In this document: positions 1-11,165 of the stretch, one piece after another
Position numbering within the stretch: position 1 is the stretch's first letter
How the letters are laid out: each line of letters opens with the position of its first letter
NCBI GenBank assembly: GCA_963580455.1
Contig: OY756972.1
Coordinates: 21,653,001-21,717,000, forward strand
DNA: 64,000 bases
From: Euonymus europaeus
Lineage: Eukaryota > Streptophyta > Magnoliopsida > Celastrales > Celastraceae
Direction of reading: 5' to 3'
Program-made: the position numbers and the translations under genes
The notes under the pieces: model-generated
The model's database searches: none
What the model saw: only the letters and a program-made list of their open reading frames with translations
Told to the model about the DNA's origin: nothing

Positions 1-850
1 AAATCTAGTCCAAGAAAATTTCAATTTTTTCCCTTTTAAATCAATTGCGTAATTATAAGAGACCAGCTGTTGTCAACCTTAGCAATTAAGATGACGGTAC
101 TAGAGGCACAAAAATAGAAAAACACGTAAAGGATCTGTCATTTTCGCTCAATAAATAAAATGGGGAGAGAGAAACACACTAGCAAATTCAAAACTTTCCT
201 AAGATTTCTTGAGAAAACAAAAATCCAGGCAAAATGAAAAACATTTGCACCATTACCCGACCTCAAAAACGTATCATCCATGAACACACTCTCAAAAAAA
301 AAAGATTGAATATATATATACATATAGAGAGAAAGAGGGTGGCCAAAGCTTTGCAAAGGTACTTGAAGAAGAAAATCTGACAGTGGAAAGTCTACCTTTC
401 TGGCTCAAGTGAGAAAGCCAGAGGAACGGAGAGAGTTGACCGTTCAGAGAAGAAATGGATGATCGGACGGGGGATAATGAGACTGTTAGTCGATCAAACG
501 ACCAGAAATGGGAATCTACACACGGAATGAAATAAGGCGCATATTAGGGTTTTTTTTTTTGTGTGTAGGCAGCGTCAGCGTTGCCAAATGATTTTTTTTT
601 TTGTCTTGTATTGCCAGAGAGCGACGGAGGTGGGATTAGGTTCGGATACTTCGAGCCTCGGGTTTGCGAAATGACAAAATCCGAAGCTGTCGAGTGTGAC
701 TTGTGGATTTGACTGAAGGGAGCGCGGCAAATCCAAATTTTGGCAAGTGTAGGAGGTGGGGACCACCACCACCCACCTTGAATTTGTGCGTGTGCAGGAC
801 GCGTGTGAAGGACGCGTGGAATCATGTTCGATTGCAATGGCAAATCAACT
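1..850. other. Left edge, no gene resolved
   Basis: No convincing protein-coding exon is visible. Read on the minus strand, about 540 down to 1 is pyrimidine-rich and resembles the leader of a gene running off the left edge. The short ORFs here have no recognisable domain. The strand and even the existence of a gene are a guess. Confidence 0.2.
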
Positions 851-1200
851 ATGGCTCATAAATTTTAAAATTCTTTATATTTATTTTATAAAAAATATAA
901 ATTTTAATATAATTAAGTAGTATAATAGATATTTTAATATTGCCACATCAGTAAACACTTTTTTTAATATAAAATTATTATCAAACTCAATTGTTTTATT
1001 ATCTTTAATACTATTCCATCAAATTCACATTCAAAATCAAGACTGGGTCTCACATTTATTACAAAAAGTTAAGTCACATCATCATCTACATCATCAAAAT
1101 GCATATCTCAATACAACCACACCAATATAACACATTTTTTAAGACAACCACATCAACAACTAATGACTCATTATCTTTGACACAATTGTGATTGTCCCAA
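850..1200 (+). repeat. Dispersed AT-rich repeat, copy 1
   Basis: This stretch recurs in inverted orientation at about 51,690-52,075. Shared landmarks include AAGACTGGGTCT followed by an ACATCATCATCTACATCA tract, and GGACAATCACAATTGTG-like ends. The outer ends of the second copy are loosely inverted repeats (GGGCAACCACAATAGG versus GGACAATTGCAATGG). That suggests a small non-autonomous DNA transposon. No target duplication was recognised, so the class is unknown. Confidence 0.5.
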
Positions 1201-2067
1201 ACAGGAGACTGGATAAGGTCGGGCTGGATCCTAAATTTTGAAGTGGACAGAAGGAAGGAGAGCTGGATGGGATTGTCCTTGATTTTGGATCTGATCCTTC
1301 AGAATCCAAAAAAGGAAAGGTCCTCTCTCAAATACCAACGTATCAGGATATGCCATTTATATTTTGTATGAAAGTTGGTAGTTGAGCTTGCTTTATGAGC
1401 AGAGTTTGAAAAACTGGCACTTGGCCCCCGAAATAATAAGACATCAAAATTTCATTGCCTATGACCCAAATTAGCCATGAAATTTACTATATTTGAGAAA
1501 AAAGAACGTTAATTTCCAACTCACTCTCAATCTCGCAACTTTTGCAAGAGCCCGTTGTATTCACAGACCCAAAACCAGAGGGAAATCACTCCTCCAAAAT
1601 TCAAGGAGTCCAACTTTGATAATGCAGTGCACTTCAGGCCAGTACTCAAATTTTGAAGTTGTTTCAATTCTCCTTGCACATGAAACTAACCATACTTGTG
1701 ATCGAGCAGAATATTACACTCCTTCGTATATCGGTATATCAATGTGAGCATAATACTACCTTTCGTATGTCAATATGATTATAGAAGATTGACAATTTTC
1801 AAGTCTTCATCCAGAAGCAGTTATCCAACAACAGTTACAACATGAGCAAGCGGTTATTCGACAGAGAGGTTACAACAGGACGTTACCGAGACGGTTACAT
1901 TGTCTCAAAGATTGACATAACTGCATCAATTGTCAAACTCTCAAGGCCTATAGGGAAATTATCGAACAACGTATATTCTTGTGTTAATAGGCATATAAAA
2001 ACTCATGAGACCCAATCTACATATGAGGCCCAAGAGTGCCCAGCTTCATTAACGAATTCTCAACAAC
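1201..2067. other. Intergenic, nothing recognised
   Basis: AT-rich sequence with a few short ORFs. They show no domain, no splice structure and no compositional sign of coding. Confidence 0.4.
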
Positions 2068-2070
2068 TTA

Positions 2071-3237
2071 GAGGGCGTTTGGTTTGTGTTTCAGTTTTCA
2101 GTTTTTAGTTTTTAGAGTTATTTTCAGTTTTCTATTTTGAGACTCTGTTTTAAGAAAATTGAAAAATGTGTTTGGTTTGATTATTTTGAAAACTATTTTT
2201 GAAAATGAAAATTGAAAAATACGTTTGGTTTGCAAGTTTTGATCAATTGTTTTATGTCAATTTATTTTATGAATTTTATTATGTATTTGCCCACATAATA
2301 AAATTGATGTTAATATATTAATGACCAGTAATGATCCACTAACATTATAAAATTGATGTTAGAATATCTATGACGAGTCATGATTCACTAACATTGCTTC
2401 ACTCCAAAGTCCATAGCTTTCCAGCTCAGCTTCCCCCAATTGAAGGGAATAGCAAAGTAGCCCAGCAAGGGCGTTAAGGCTTTTCTTCTAAGATGCGGAT
2501 TCTTCATTTGCACCTTCAGTCTGACACGACCGCTTTCCAATGGACAGTGGAGGGATGAATTCTTCTAAAGGGGCTAGGCTCCTTTCTTTGCTACTGGTTA
2601 TTCTTTATTCAGAAAGAATTTTCCTAGAGCCGGGCTAAAAGTCTTTGAACCTTTTTTTCTGCAATCCAAACATCTCCGATCTGCAACTACTTTGTACCCA
2701 TGGATCTTCCATGACGACAACCCAAATCTACCTTCTGCCTAGTGTTAAACAACAAAAATCATCATCATAAGCTTTTGGGTTTCATTTCTTGAACTGGAAA
2801 ATTTGGTCCGATCTGCCTTCGATCTGCAGAATTTGCTCAACATGAAAACCCAATCAGAGAAGAAGAGAGAGAAAGGCCCAATCGGATAAGAAGAGAGAGA
2901 AGCATAAAAATATTTGAATCGAGATTGGCAGAGAAACGGCCCGCACGAGCACGAACCAAAGGAAGGTGCCAAGTCGAAGTGTACAAGAAGCTAGAAGAAG
3001 AAGGGCAGATACTGACGAAAGGAAATCAAAGCTAGAAGAAGGAGGCGGAGATTTACGTAAATGACGGGATTTTACGTGTTTTGAGTTTTCCGTGTTTTGG
3101 GTGAAAACACCCAAAACGTCAAAATCCCGTTTTCGCTTTTACGTTATAGATTTTCAGTTGTTTTCAAAATGCATTTTCAAAAACACTTAACCAAACAAGT
3201 TTTCCATTTTACTCAAAACAGCAAACCAAACGCTCTC
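2071..3237. mobile_element. PIF/Harbinger-type non-autonomous element
   Basis: The left end reads GAGGGCGTTTGGTTTG, and the reverse complement of the right end reads GAGAGCGTTTGGTTTG. Both are followed by T-rich subterminal DNA. The element is flanked by the trinucleotide TTA at 2068-2070 and 3238-3240. A 3-bp TTA duplication with GG-rich, TTTGG-containing ends is the hallmark of PIF/Harbinger (Tourist-like) elements. Length is 1,167 bp with no transposase ORF, so it would depend on an autonomous relative. It contains an imperfect direct duplication of about 50 bp near 2,299-2,397. Confidence 0.7.
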
Positions 3238-3240
3238 TTA

Positions 3241-4112
3241 ATATTCTCTCTCTCTAGCATTTCGCTTCTCTTATTACAAATTCTCTTACCATCATCTTAG
3301 TTGATCGTTGGAGCGTCGACAGCCGACACCACAACGGTGACGCCTGACGATCCATCATGTAGTGTACCTACCAAAAAAGGACTTCCGGATACTTCAAAAT
3401 AAAAAGCACTTTTAAGTCTTAAAAAAAATCTGCAATTAAGGGTACGTACTACTTTAAGGAAAGCAAATGAAATTTCTCTAAGTACTTGATTTCGTCGCTG
3501 GATTGGCTCAATTCGCCACTAGGGCATTTAAAAAAGTCCGCGTACTGAACAGTCTGCATGCCACTTCAACGATGTCACATTTCAAGGAAATGAAAAAACC
3601 ATGTATTTTGTGGTAATCTTTCAATAGGCGAAGCAATTAACATTCAGGCAACATCCCTCGGGAGGGGGGGGCCCGGGGCGCGGGTGTGTTTGGGGGTGCT
3701 GGTTATTTCTAAATATTATTCTTGGTGTTATTGGAAACTCGCTCAAACTAGCAACAAGCCAACAATTCTGAATCAGATATACAACTAAGACAAAAGATAG
3801 CGCAAACAGAGTTAAACTACACAATCTACCATAAAAGGTAAACCATAGGTGTTACTTCATAGCACAAAGGAGTTGGCGACTCTCTCTCGCTAGTCATACC
3901 CTTCATCAAAGTAGCAGTTAGTCAAACAGATTCTGATACTCTCTTGTTCTTTCTGATGTCCTCCCTACCCTATTACAAAGAATACAGGAACAAGTAATTA
4001 GTTTAGAGAAAGGCAAAAGGAGAGATTAGAAATCACACTATGGAGGATCATGCATTTGTATAGAAGATTTAACTTACAGAAATGCAAAATGGTCAACTCA
4101 CAGCATCTAACG
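3241..4112. other. 3' flank of the MUG gene
   Basis: No gene is seen. A G/C-rich knot lies at about 3,660-3,685 in otherwise AT-rich DNA. The stretch next to 4,113 probably holds the 3' UTR of the minus-strand MUSTANG gene. Confidence 0.4.
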
Positions 4113-6511
4113 CTACAAAATCTCTTTACAAGTGGACTTGTTGTGCCCAACACCCTTGCATCTACCGCAATGGAGCTGCCGTTTAACTACCTCTTGTGGT
4201 CCAAATCTCTTTGTGGTAGGTCTTCCTGGTGGACGACGAGGAGGTGGTGTTACCATTACTGTAGCCTGAGATAAATCTTTAAGCACAGGGCTGTCAACAC
4301 TCAGAATTGGATGAACCGATTGTGAATATGTTTCTCTATAACTTTCAGTGGTAAAGTACCTAGAACAATAATCATATGGGCAACGGCCTATACAATAGAA
4401 AACGGCAATAGCGTGACAGCATGGTAATCCAGTAAGTTGCCACCCTTTGCAACTACAATCCCAGTGATCAATATTAACTACATCCATGTTGTCACCACGA
4501 ACCTCAAATGTGCTATCAGCGGACAGCAGAACCTGAAGAGAACGAACTTTCAAGCTCTCCTTGTCTAGCTTTTCCTCCATAGATGTAGTTAGTCTGGTCA
4601 GCCATTGGTCAGAATCTGCCCGCCTTGTATAAATCAACTCCATTATCTTAACTCGTATCGAATCAACCATCTGTGTTATTGGTAATTCATGTGCATCAGA
4701 TACCCAGCTGTAGAACAGTTCCCCGAAGTTTGATGTCATATGGTTGTATCTCGCACCTTCAAAAAATGCATTTGCCCAATTCTGGGGTTCACTTTGTAAG
4801 ATCCAATCATAGGCCTCGTGTGAAATATTTTTTATGTTCTCGATGCTCCTCTGGAAGCTTTCTGGCCTAGGGGCATAAGCAGCAGCATAAAAATCCTCAA
4901 TCATTAGTCGTTTCACCTCAGGAGAAAACTGCCCCTTCAAGTCTCTAATAAGTTGTTCTGTCAGGTACCGTAGGCAATAAGCATGGTATGAACCCTTGAA
5001 GATCTCAGAAATTGAGCCACTTAAACCCTTCTGCCTGTCAGCCACAAATGTCAGTGGACAAGACGTGGGCAGTGTAGATTTCAGTTGCAGCAAGAACCAG
5101 TTCCAATTATCGTCAGTCTCTTCATCAGCAACAGCAAAAGCAACAGGAAATACACCATCATTACCATCTACAGCTGTTGCAGCTAACAAAGTGCCTTGAT
5201 ATTTTGACTTTAAGGGTATGCCATCAAGGAAAAGAAGAGGTCGGCAGCCTTGTAGGAAGCCATACAATGAGGCATGGAATGAAACAAACAACCGGTGGAA
5301 ACTTGAGTCTTCCTTGGTAGTGAAAGTCGACAGACTACCTGGATTAGTTTCCATTATCTTTTCACAGAAAAATGGTAACTGGTTATATGCTTCTTTGTAT
5401 GAACCCTGAAGCTGCTCCTTCGCAATTTCTTTCCCACGCCAGGCCTGAAAGTAGTTGAGTTGGATTCCATATTCCTGTTTGATGTCATTGACAATGTCCT
5501 TGGGCTTGTAATTAGGGGAAACTTTCAACTTCTCCTTAATTATACTTGCCACCCAACTCCTAGTTGCCTGATGCCCCGTAGTCACAACGGCCCCTTCACA
5601 TGTATGAGTTGCATTCATCTTCTTGATACAAATCAGTTGAGTAGTTGACAACCTCGATGCATGGATTCTCCAAGGACAACCTTCTGCTTTGCACTTCACA
5701 GTCACTCGGTGACTATCATTCTTCTTATACCTAAAGGCAAACTGATGGGCAATAGCATATTTACGCAAGGATTCACGAAATTCATGAACACTATTGAATC
5801 TTTGGCCCACACCAGTAATAGTATTCTGCCACTGCTGCGCACCTTTCGCGTGCTTATAATCATCATTGGACGTCACAAGAGGAAGAATGGACGAAATTTC
5901 AGCAGGTATGTCAATATGCACATCATCAATATGAACAACACCATGGTCAATATCATCCACAACATCAAAAGGTGCACTAAGAGAGATATTCGGATGTGTT
6001 GTGCCCTCCCCAACATCATCCACCACAGCAATCGGATCGTCAATTGGAGGAACTGCTTCTGACAAAGTTGTTCTGCTTGACCTGCAGAGTCAAGAGTTCC
6101 CAAATCTATACCAAAAAGTCTAAAAATAATAATGAATTCCTAGATTAGTAATCGAGAAGACTACCTACTGGCGGGCATGTTTGAAACATCAGGCAGAACA
6201 AGTTCTTCCATCATGACATAAATATCAGCTGTGACAGAATCCCCATGGAATTTTATCATTCGCTTAAGGTCTTTGTCACCCGAGATGGTAATGAGAGTCT
6301 TCTTGTTGCCGGGGAGGAAGTACTTGATTGAAATTACGTTGACATTACAGTTGAACATCTCAGCTACTTCCATTTTGAAGTCATTAAACTTCGACAGCTC
6401 GTCAAGGTCTATAGCATGAGCTTCACCACCAATATACGACATTGTACCATCCATATCTGTCTCGAATTCACCGCCAGACTGACAAATTGCTATAATCTTT
6501 TTCCCCACCAT
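4113..6511 (-). CDS. MUG: MUSTANG-type domesticated Mutator transposase with PB1 domain
   Basis: Two coding exons: 6511-6165 and 6081-4113, with an 83-bp GT-AG intron. They join in frame to 771 aa. Domains in order are a PB1 domain (about residues 3-100), a MuDR-type DNA-binding region (about 200-265) and a MULE catalytic core. Candidate acidic residues are D402 (LFLDG), D464 (FVADR) and E570 (FGELF). A SWIM zinc finger follows (C658, C660, C671, H672), then a CCHC knuckle (C754, C757, H762, C767). PB1 fused to a MULE transposase, with introns and no terminal inverted repeats nearby, is the known signature of the MUSTANG-B clade. Those proteins are host genes, probably nuclear DNA-binding factors needed for normal growth and flowering. 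A 5' UTR intron (see 6,518-7,317) also fits a host gene. The exact family member cannot be given. Confidence 0.88.
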
Positions 6512-6517
6512 AACTTC

Positions 6518-7540
6518 CCTAATCAGGCAAAATCATAAGAATTCCTTGAACTATTCAGAGCAAACAAAAAGGGGTAGTGGTTTTAGATAACAGAAATCAT
6601 AAATTATAGCTAGAACTTCATAAAAACCTCACAGACAAGCACTTTTGAGTAGCCACAGTAACATTTACAGGAGGTGGCTCAAACATGGAGAGTAAAGTTT
6701 AAGACACGATCAACTAAAAGGAGTTGGTTCAAAATTCTTTCTTACACATATTGCCTCCTTAACAATCAAACGAAGGATATGGGCCGATTGCATTCATTTT
6801 CAACAACAGCAAACCAATAAATTTTGACTTTACTCTGGTTGCATTCATTTTTCAATGATTGATATATTAGTAAATTTTAATTAATTGCAAGACATGCGAA
6901 TCCGCAGAGCACTTCGAAAATCCACATAGAGAAACATATAATAAAATGCAGAAAAATATGTTCTTTCATTCCACCCCTTTCGCTCAAACAAATTAACCAG
7001 CAACCAAACGGAGATAACTCATAATTTTCAATATAGTGTCCTGCACTTAATCCACAAAATATCTAAAATAGTCTGCCACGCAAAATATTTAGAAAACAAG
7101 TGAAAAATTAGATAACAATAGAATACCGAAACAGAGAAATCACATGAAAGTCATTCCTATCAAAAACCTAATCGAAATTTACAAAGTCAATTGAAAGAGC
7201 AAATTAAAGGGAAATCCCAACTCCTGTAAAACGTCAAAATTCGAAAGAACTTGATAATAATCAGGCCCAGAAATAAAATCCCCACCTTTTACAAGGTTTA
7301 GGGAGAAAAGTCTCACCTTTAAAAATTGAGATCAGAAGCTTGTGGAGCTAATTCGAACTAAGAGTCCTCCAAACCCCAATGTCGCTAAGGAATTGCTGCG
7401 ACTACATAGCCCTAACAAATCAAATTATGATACAGAAGAGGAGGTTGGTGAATCCGTGAGTACTACGGCCAATGGAAGTCTGACTACGTTACAGGCCGGG
7501 GACGTAGGCGAGTTTCTTTGCACCCAGACGCACTGATTCT
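6518..7540 (-). promoter_or_regulatory. 5' UTR intron and leader exon of the MUG gene
   Basis: On the minus strand, a leader exon ends at 7317 at AAAG|GTGAGA. A matching acceptor, GATTAG|GGAAGTT, lies at 6518, seven bases before the ATG. The intervening 798 bp is AT-rich with no ORF of note and fits a leader intron. The leader exon probably extends to about 7,450-7,540, with the promoter beyond. The + strand ORF at 7,342-7,536 is judged to be antisense to this leader. Confidence 0.5.
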
Positions 7541-8168
7541 ATGCGGTTTGGTTCAGTTTAGTTTTTATTTTCTGCACCGTCGGTGGATTTAAATGCCACG
7601 TCAGCTTCATTGCTAATATCTCCAGGTGGGGGCATTTTAAAAAATGTATACTTTGATTTGCTCCTTTTTAATTTTTTAATTTTTGTCTTTTGGTTCATCT
7701 TATTGCTTGTTGTGAAGAGTGTTGGCAACTAATTGGTGGATTATCTACAAATGATACGTTAATGCCGTGTTTATGTTTGATAATTACATTTATTAGGAAC
7801 CAATTGTCTTTGATTGTTCGGTTTATTTGCCTTCATTCGATATGAAGTCATTAATCTACAAATGACTGATCTTCGAGTCCTGTGGATTGCAATACTTTTC
7901 CCAACTCCTGACTTTCTGTTTGTCTGACTCATCAAACTCGAGAGCATATACATACATACATATATCCCTTAACGGAAGACAAATTAAAACGAAAAACATG
8001 TATACCATTTTACTTGGCCTATGATCAAAATCATCAAACAGGTTTTGCACCAACGGAAACAGATTAACCAAGATTTATTTCTCATGATAACAGAAACAGC
8101 AATGATAAGCCAAACCCTCAAGCTTACAATTCGCTGATTATTTACATAGTTGTTCGGAATCTAAACAT
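7541..8168. other. Probable promoter side of MUG, then intergenic
   Basis: No coding sequence is recognised. The segment contains T-rich runs and short stop-rich ORFs only. Confidence 0.35.
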
Positions 8169-8296
8169 TCATCTTGCAGCAGCTCTTTTCGCTGCTGCCT
8201 CTGGGACTTCATGGTAGCTAAACCATGACAAGTAGCCGAAGATGGCTCCATGGATGTTATTCATCACAGGATTCCCGGCTCTCCTAGCTTGTTCAA
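8169..8296 (-). CDS. Orphan exon-like ORF (partial gene or relic)
   Basis: Reading from a good acceptor (CTCTCTGTAG, just above 8296) to a TGA at 8171-8169 gives 41 codons that look like real protein. It contains NPVMNNIHGAIFGYLSW and an Ala-rich basic tail (EAAAKRAAAR). Composition differs sharply from the surrounding AT-rich DNA. It would be the last exon of a minus-strand gene, but no upstream exons were recognised before the pseudogene at 10,110. The family was not recognised. It could be the surviving tail of a decayed gene or the last exon of a small gene. Confidence 0.35.
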
Positions 8297-8514
8297 CTAC
8301 AGAGAGACAAACACAAGCTTCATGTTAAAAAAAACGCTTGTATATTAGTTTTGTGAATCACTGCATACACACACAAAATTTTGTCCTTGTGAATCCAACT
8401 GCAGGGGAAGGCAGTTCATCTCTTTCACGAAGGTTTTTAAACCATGAATGTTATTTGATTATGATAAGAGCTCTCTCTTTTCTTCCCAAAGACTGACCAT
8501 ATATTTTACAGCCC

Positions 8515-8835
8515 CGTTTTATATCTCATGGGATCCCATAATTTATTCTATTGTATAATACAATGGAATAACATATTTTATTACAGTGAAATGCGTACTA
8601 TTACAATGGAATACGCTATTTCACTGTGCTAGAATCTGTTATTTCATTGTGATAATACAATGGAATAACGTATGAGATATTCCATTGTAATAATACAATG
8701 GAATAACATATTATAATACAGTGGAATACGTATTATTACAATGAAATACGTTATTCCATTGTAATAAAATCTGTTATTCCATTGTAATAATACAATGGAA
8801 TAAAATATGGGATCCCATGGGATATATATCAGTTT
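8515..8835. repeat. Palindromic AT-rich array (foldback-type element)
   Basis: The stretch is bounded by inverted copies of ATATCYCATGGGATCCCATA, at about 8,520-8,541 and 8,805-8,826. The inside is a chain of alternating inverted copies of ATTCCATTGTAATA and TATTACAATGGAAT. Almost every segment can pair with its neighbour, so single strands would fold into multi-branched hairpins. It looks like a snap-back MITE or foldback element. No coding capacity. Confidence 0.65.
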
Positions 8836-10109
8836 CCTATATTTTAAGGTGGATAGTCAATCACGTGTAGGAAATACTTAAAACATTGGCAGTTTCAGTA
8901 CATAGCAAGAGCTGCAAAACAGCCGGTCTGCTAATTGAATACTACCATGTTACATAAACTAAATCACTTCACAAGAAACAATTTCATGCACACACTGATG
9001 CATACAGAACCCAGCTCATACTGCCATATTCTCCAGACATTTGATCCTAACTTCTTGGATGCATAGAGTTATGGATCTCTAGCCGAGGGTTGAATATGGG
9101 CAAATGTACGAAGCTGTCCTCTTGTTTTCTCCGCACCATTCGACTGAAGTTCCAAGCTTAAATTGAGGGAAATGACTCAACTAGATTCTTAAAGCAAAAG
9201 CCTATGATTTTGAGAAAAGCAGAAGACACTAGAATCCATATTAAACTAGAATCAGGAGTACAACAATTATCACAGAAATAAGGCAATGCACAGTCGGCAA
9301 AATGGTCTCCATACAGTCAGGTTTTTTAATATGCGGCAACACTCTCAGGATAAACCTACAAGAAAATAGGTACCGCTGCAACTTGAAAAATGTGGCAAAT
9401 CATAACCTTAGATGTTGGGTGTATTATTCCAAACTTATGTTAGTGTCAGTTGACTATTATTCCCTAATTTCAATTCAATTATCTACAGTTTTTTTCCTTC
9501 TGAAGTCTCATTTTCAGAAAAATACGCATCCCTGTCAATCGAATATCACCAAAAAGAACGGGTAACAAGTATTAAGTCACAGCAAACAGAATTCAAAAAT
9601 CAACAATACTACAATTTACTTCTAATAGCCAAAAGTAGGAAAAAATAAACGAGACTCTATTCAATTTTCAATTAGTCGGACATTTTGCTCTTTAACCAGT
9701 AGACTGCAATAGTTCTAAAAGTAACAACCATCATGTATAAAAACAATGGTACGAAATCCGTATCCATACAAAGAGACAACCTTGTACATAAGAGATACTT
9801 AGTGTCATTTGACAGACTGACTGAGGCTCTACTGTAATGTTTAGGGAGTTCTATTCAATAGCAGCTCCTAACCAAAGGACCCATCATAAATTATTCTCAG
9901 TTAGATGAACAAGCTATTATTATCCACAAAGTTTAAAGTTATACAATTTTGACATATTCACATTTTACTTATTCGCATAACAGCCGAATCCTAAGAATAT
10001 GCCACTCTATCAAGATGGCACACATCCAATAAATTGAGATGTAAGCTAGCCAACAGGTTAAACTACATTAAACCATAGTAGACAATGAGAAGTGAGAATG
10101 TATACCTCC
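8836..10109. other. Intergenic, nothing recognised
   Basis: AT-rich DNA with scattered short ORFs that lack domains or splice signals in a plausible arrangement. Confidence 0.35.
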
Positions 10110-11165
10110 TCACTTATGAAGAAACTTGCAAGCGAACCCATCCTTGACCAATTGGTTAATTGCATCCCTAAACTTATAATAATCCTTAATTTTGCTCTAA
10201 ACTTGATGGGAAATCCTGCCATACCCTGTTGCAATCGAACTGATAATCTCCCCATCCTTTGGTGCCCTGAAATATATGGGGACTTCAACACCAAACGTGT
10301 CCCTTAAATGGGTTCTCAACTTTAAGCAATCAGAATCACTCGAAATCTCTTAAAAATGAGGTAAGCCAACCATTATCATACTGGCACATAACTCCGGAGG
10401 AGCACCAAGATTAGTCCCCCAAGCCTTGGCCAACATCTGGCCCATCTCCACAACTATGTCATAGTTCCTCTTCTTGATTCCCTCAATCCCACCTTTGAAT
10501 CTGTTTATGAATTCCAATGCAAAAGGAACCATCAGCTGAGCAATGTAGTCCCTGGTCCCAATCCAAACACTTTCAATGGCCAACCTATTACCATACTAGT
10601 TCTATACAATCGGATGATGCAGGTCAAAAAATTTCTGGACGTTTATGCGATACAAAAATGCGACGGACGGTGGGCAAAAGAACCACTTGTGAAGGTTACT
10701 GGTGTAGAAATCAACACCTATTTCTTGCATGTCCACATTGGAGCAACCTATGCTATGTGCCGCATCAACAAACACCTGGTCGACACATTCCTCTCTGGAT
10801 ATCTGCACCAGCTTCTTAATGGGGAAAACTACCGAAGGCATAGACGTGATGTGATCGATTATTGCCAACCTGACTTTTTTACCGTCAGCTTTCTCTCTCT
10901 CTAATGCTCGTCGAAATTCGATATGATTCTTGGTTCAAAGCGACAGGGAATAGTAACTGGACTTCAATGATGTGGCCACCGGCTCAGGTGGCATAGGCCT
11001 CGACGGACTTCTCGACAGATCCATAAGCATAGTGTAGCATGATAGAGGCATCGCACTTGCGGAAGAGTCCCTCGGCAAAGGCCTATGATGTTTGTTGAAG
11101 GATGATTGCCGCAGCAGTGGTGGCGTTGTTGACGAGGGAGATCTCGTCGACATAGTCTAGAGCCC
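10110..11165 (-). pseudogene. L-cysteine desulfhydrase-like PLP enzyme, decayed
   Basis: Minus-strand fragments in several frames match the class V aminotransferase fold of plant L-cysteine desulfhydrase/isopenicillin-N-epimerase-like proteins. In order they are DEISLVNNATTAAAI (about 11,155), GGHIIEVQLLFP, IIDHITSMPSVVFP, VFVDAAHSIGC, then DFYTSNLHKWFFCP with the expected PLP-binding lysine. A C-terminal part follows, ending YYKFRDAINQLVKDGF and a TGA at 10,112-10,110. Intact relatives release sulfide from cysteine. Here there is a TAG where a Trp is usual (near 11,083), a TGA in place of an Arg codon (near 10,985), and frameshifts near 10,885, 10,600 and 10,350. The first hundred or so residues are missing. 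There are no introns, but relatives are often intronless too. Confidence 0.8.

Noticed and set aside
138..356. Minus-strand ORF near the left edge
   Set aside because: Hydrophobic, low-complexity text in pyrimidine-rich DNA, more like a leader than coding sequence.
3655..3690. G/C knot that could be a quadruplex or assembly artefact
   Set aside because: A single short run with no supporting repeats; noted in the flank entry only.
7342..7536. Plus-strand ORF of 64 codons
   Set aside because: It overlaps the probable 5' leader exon of the minus-strand MUG gene and has no domain.
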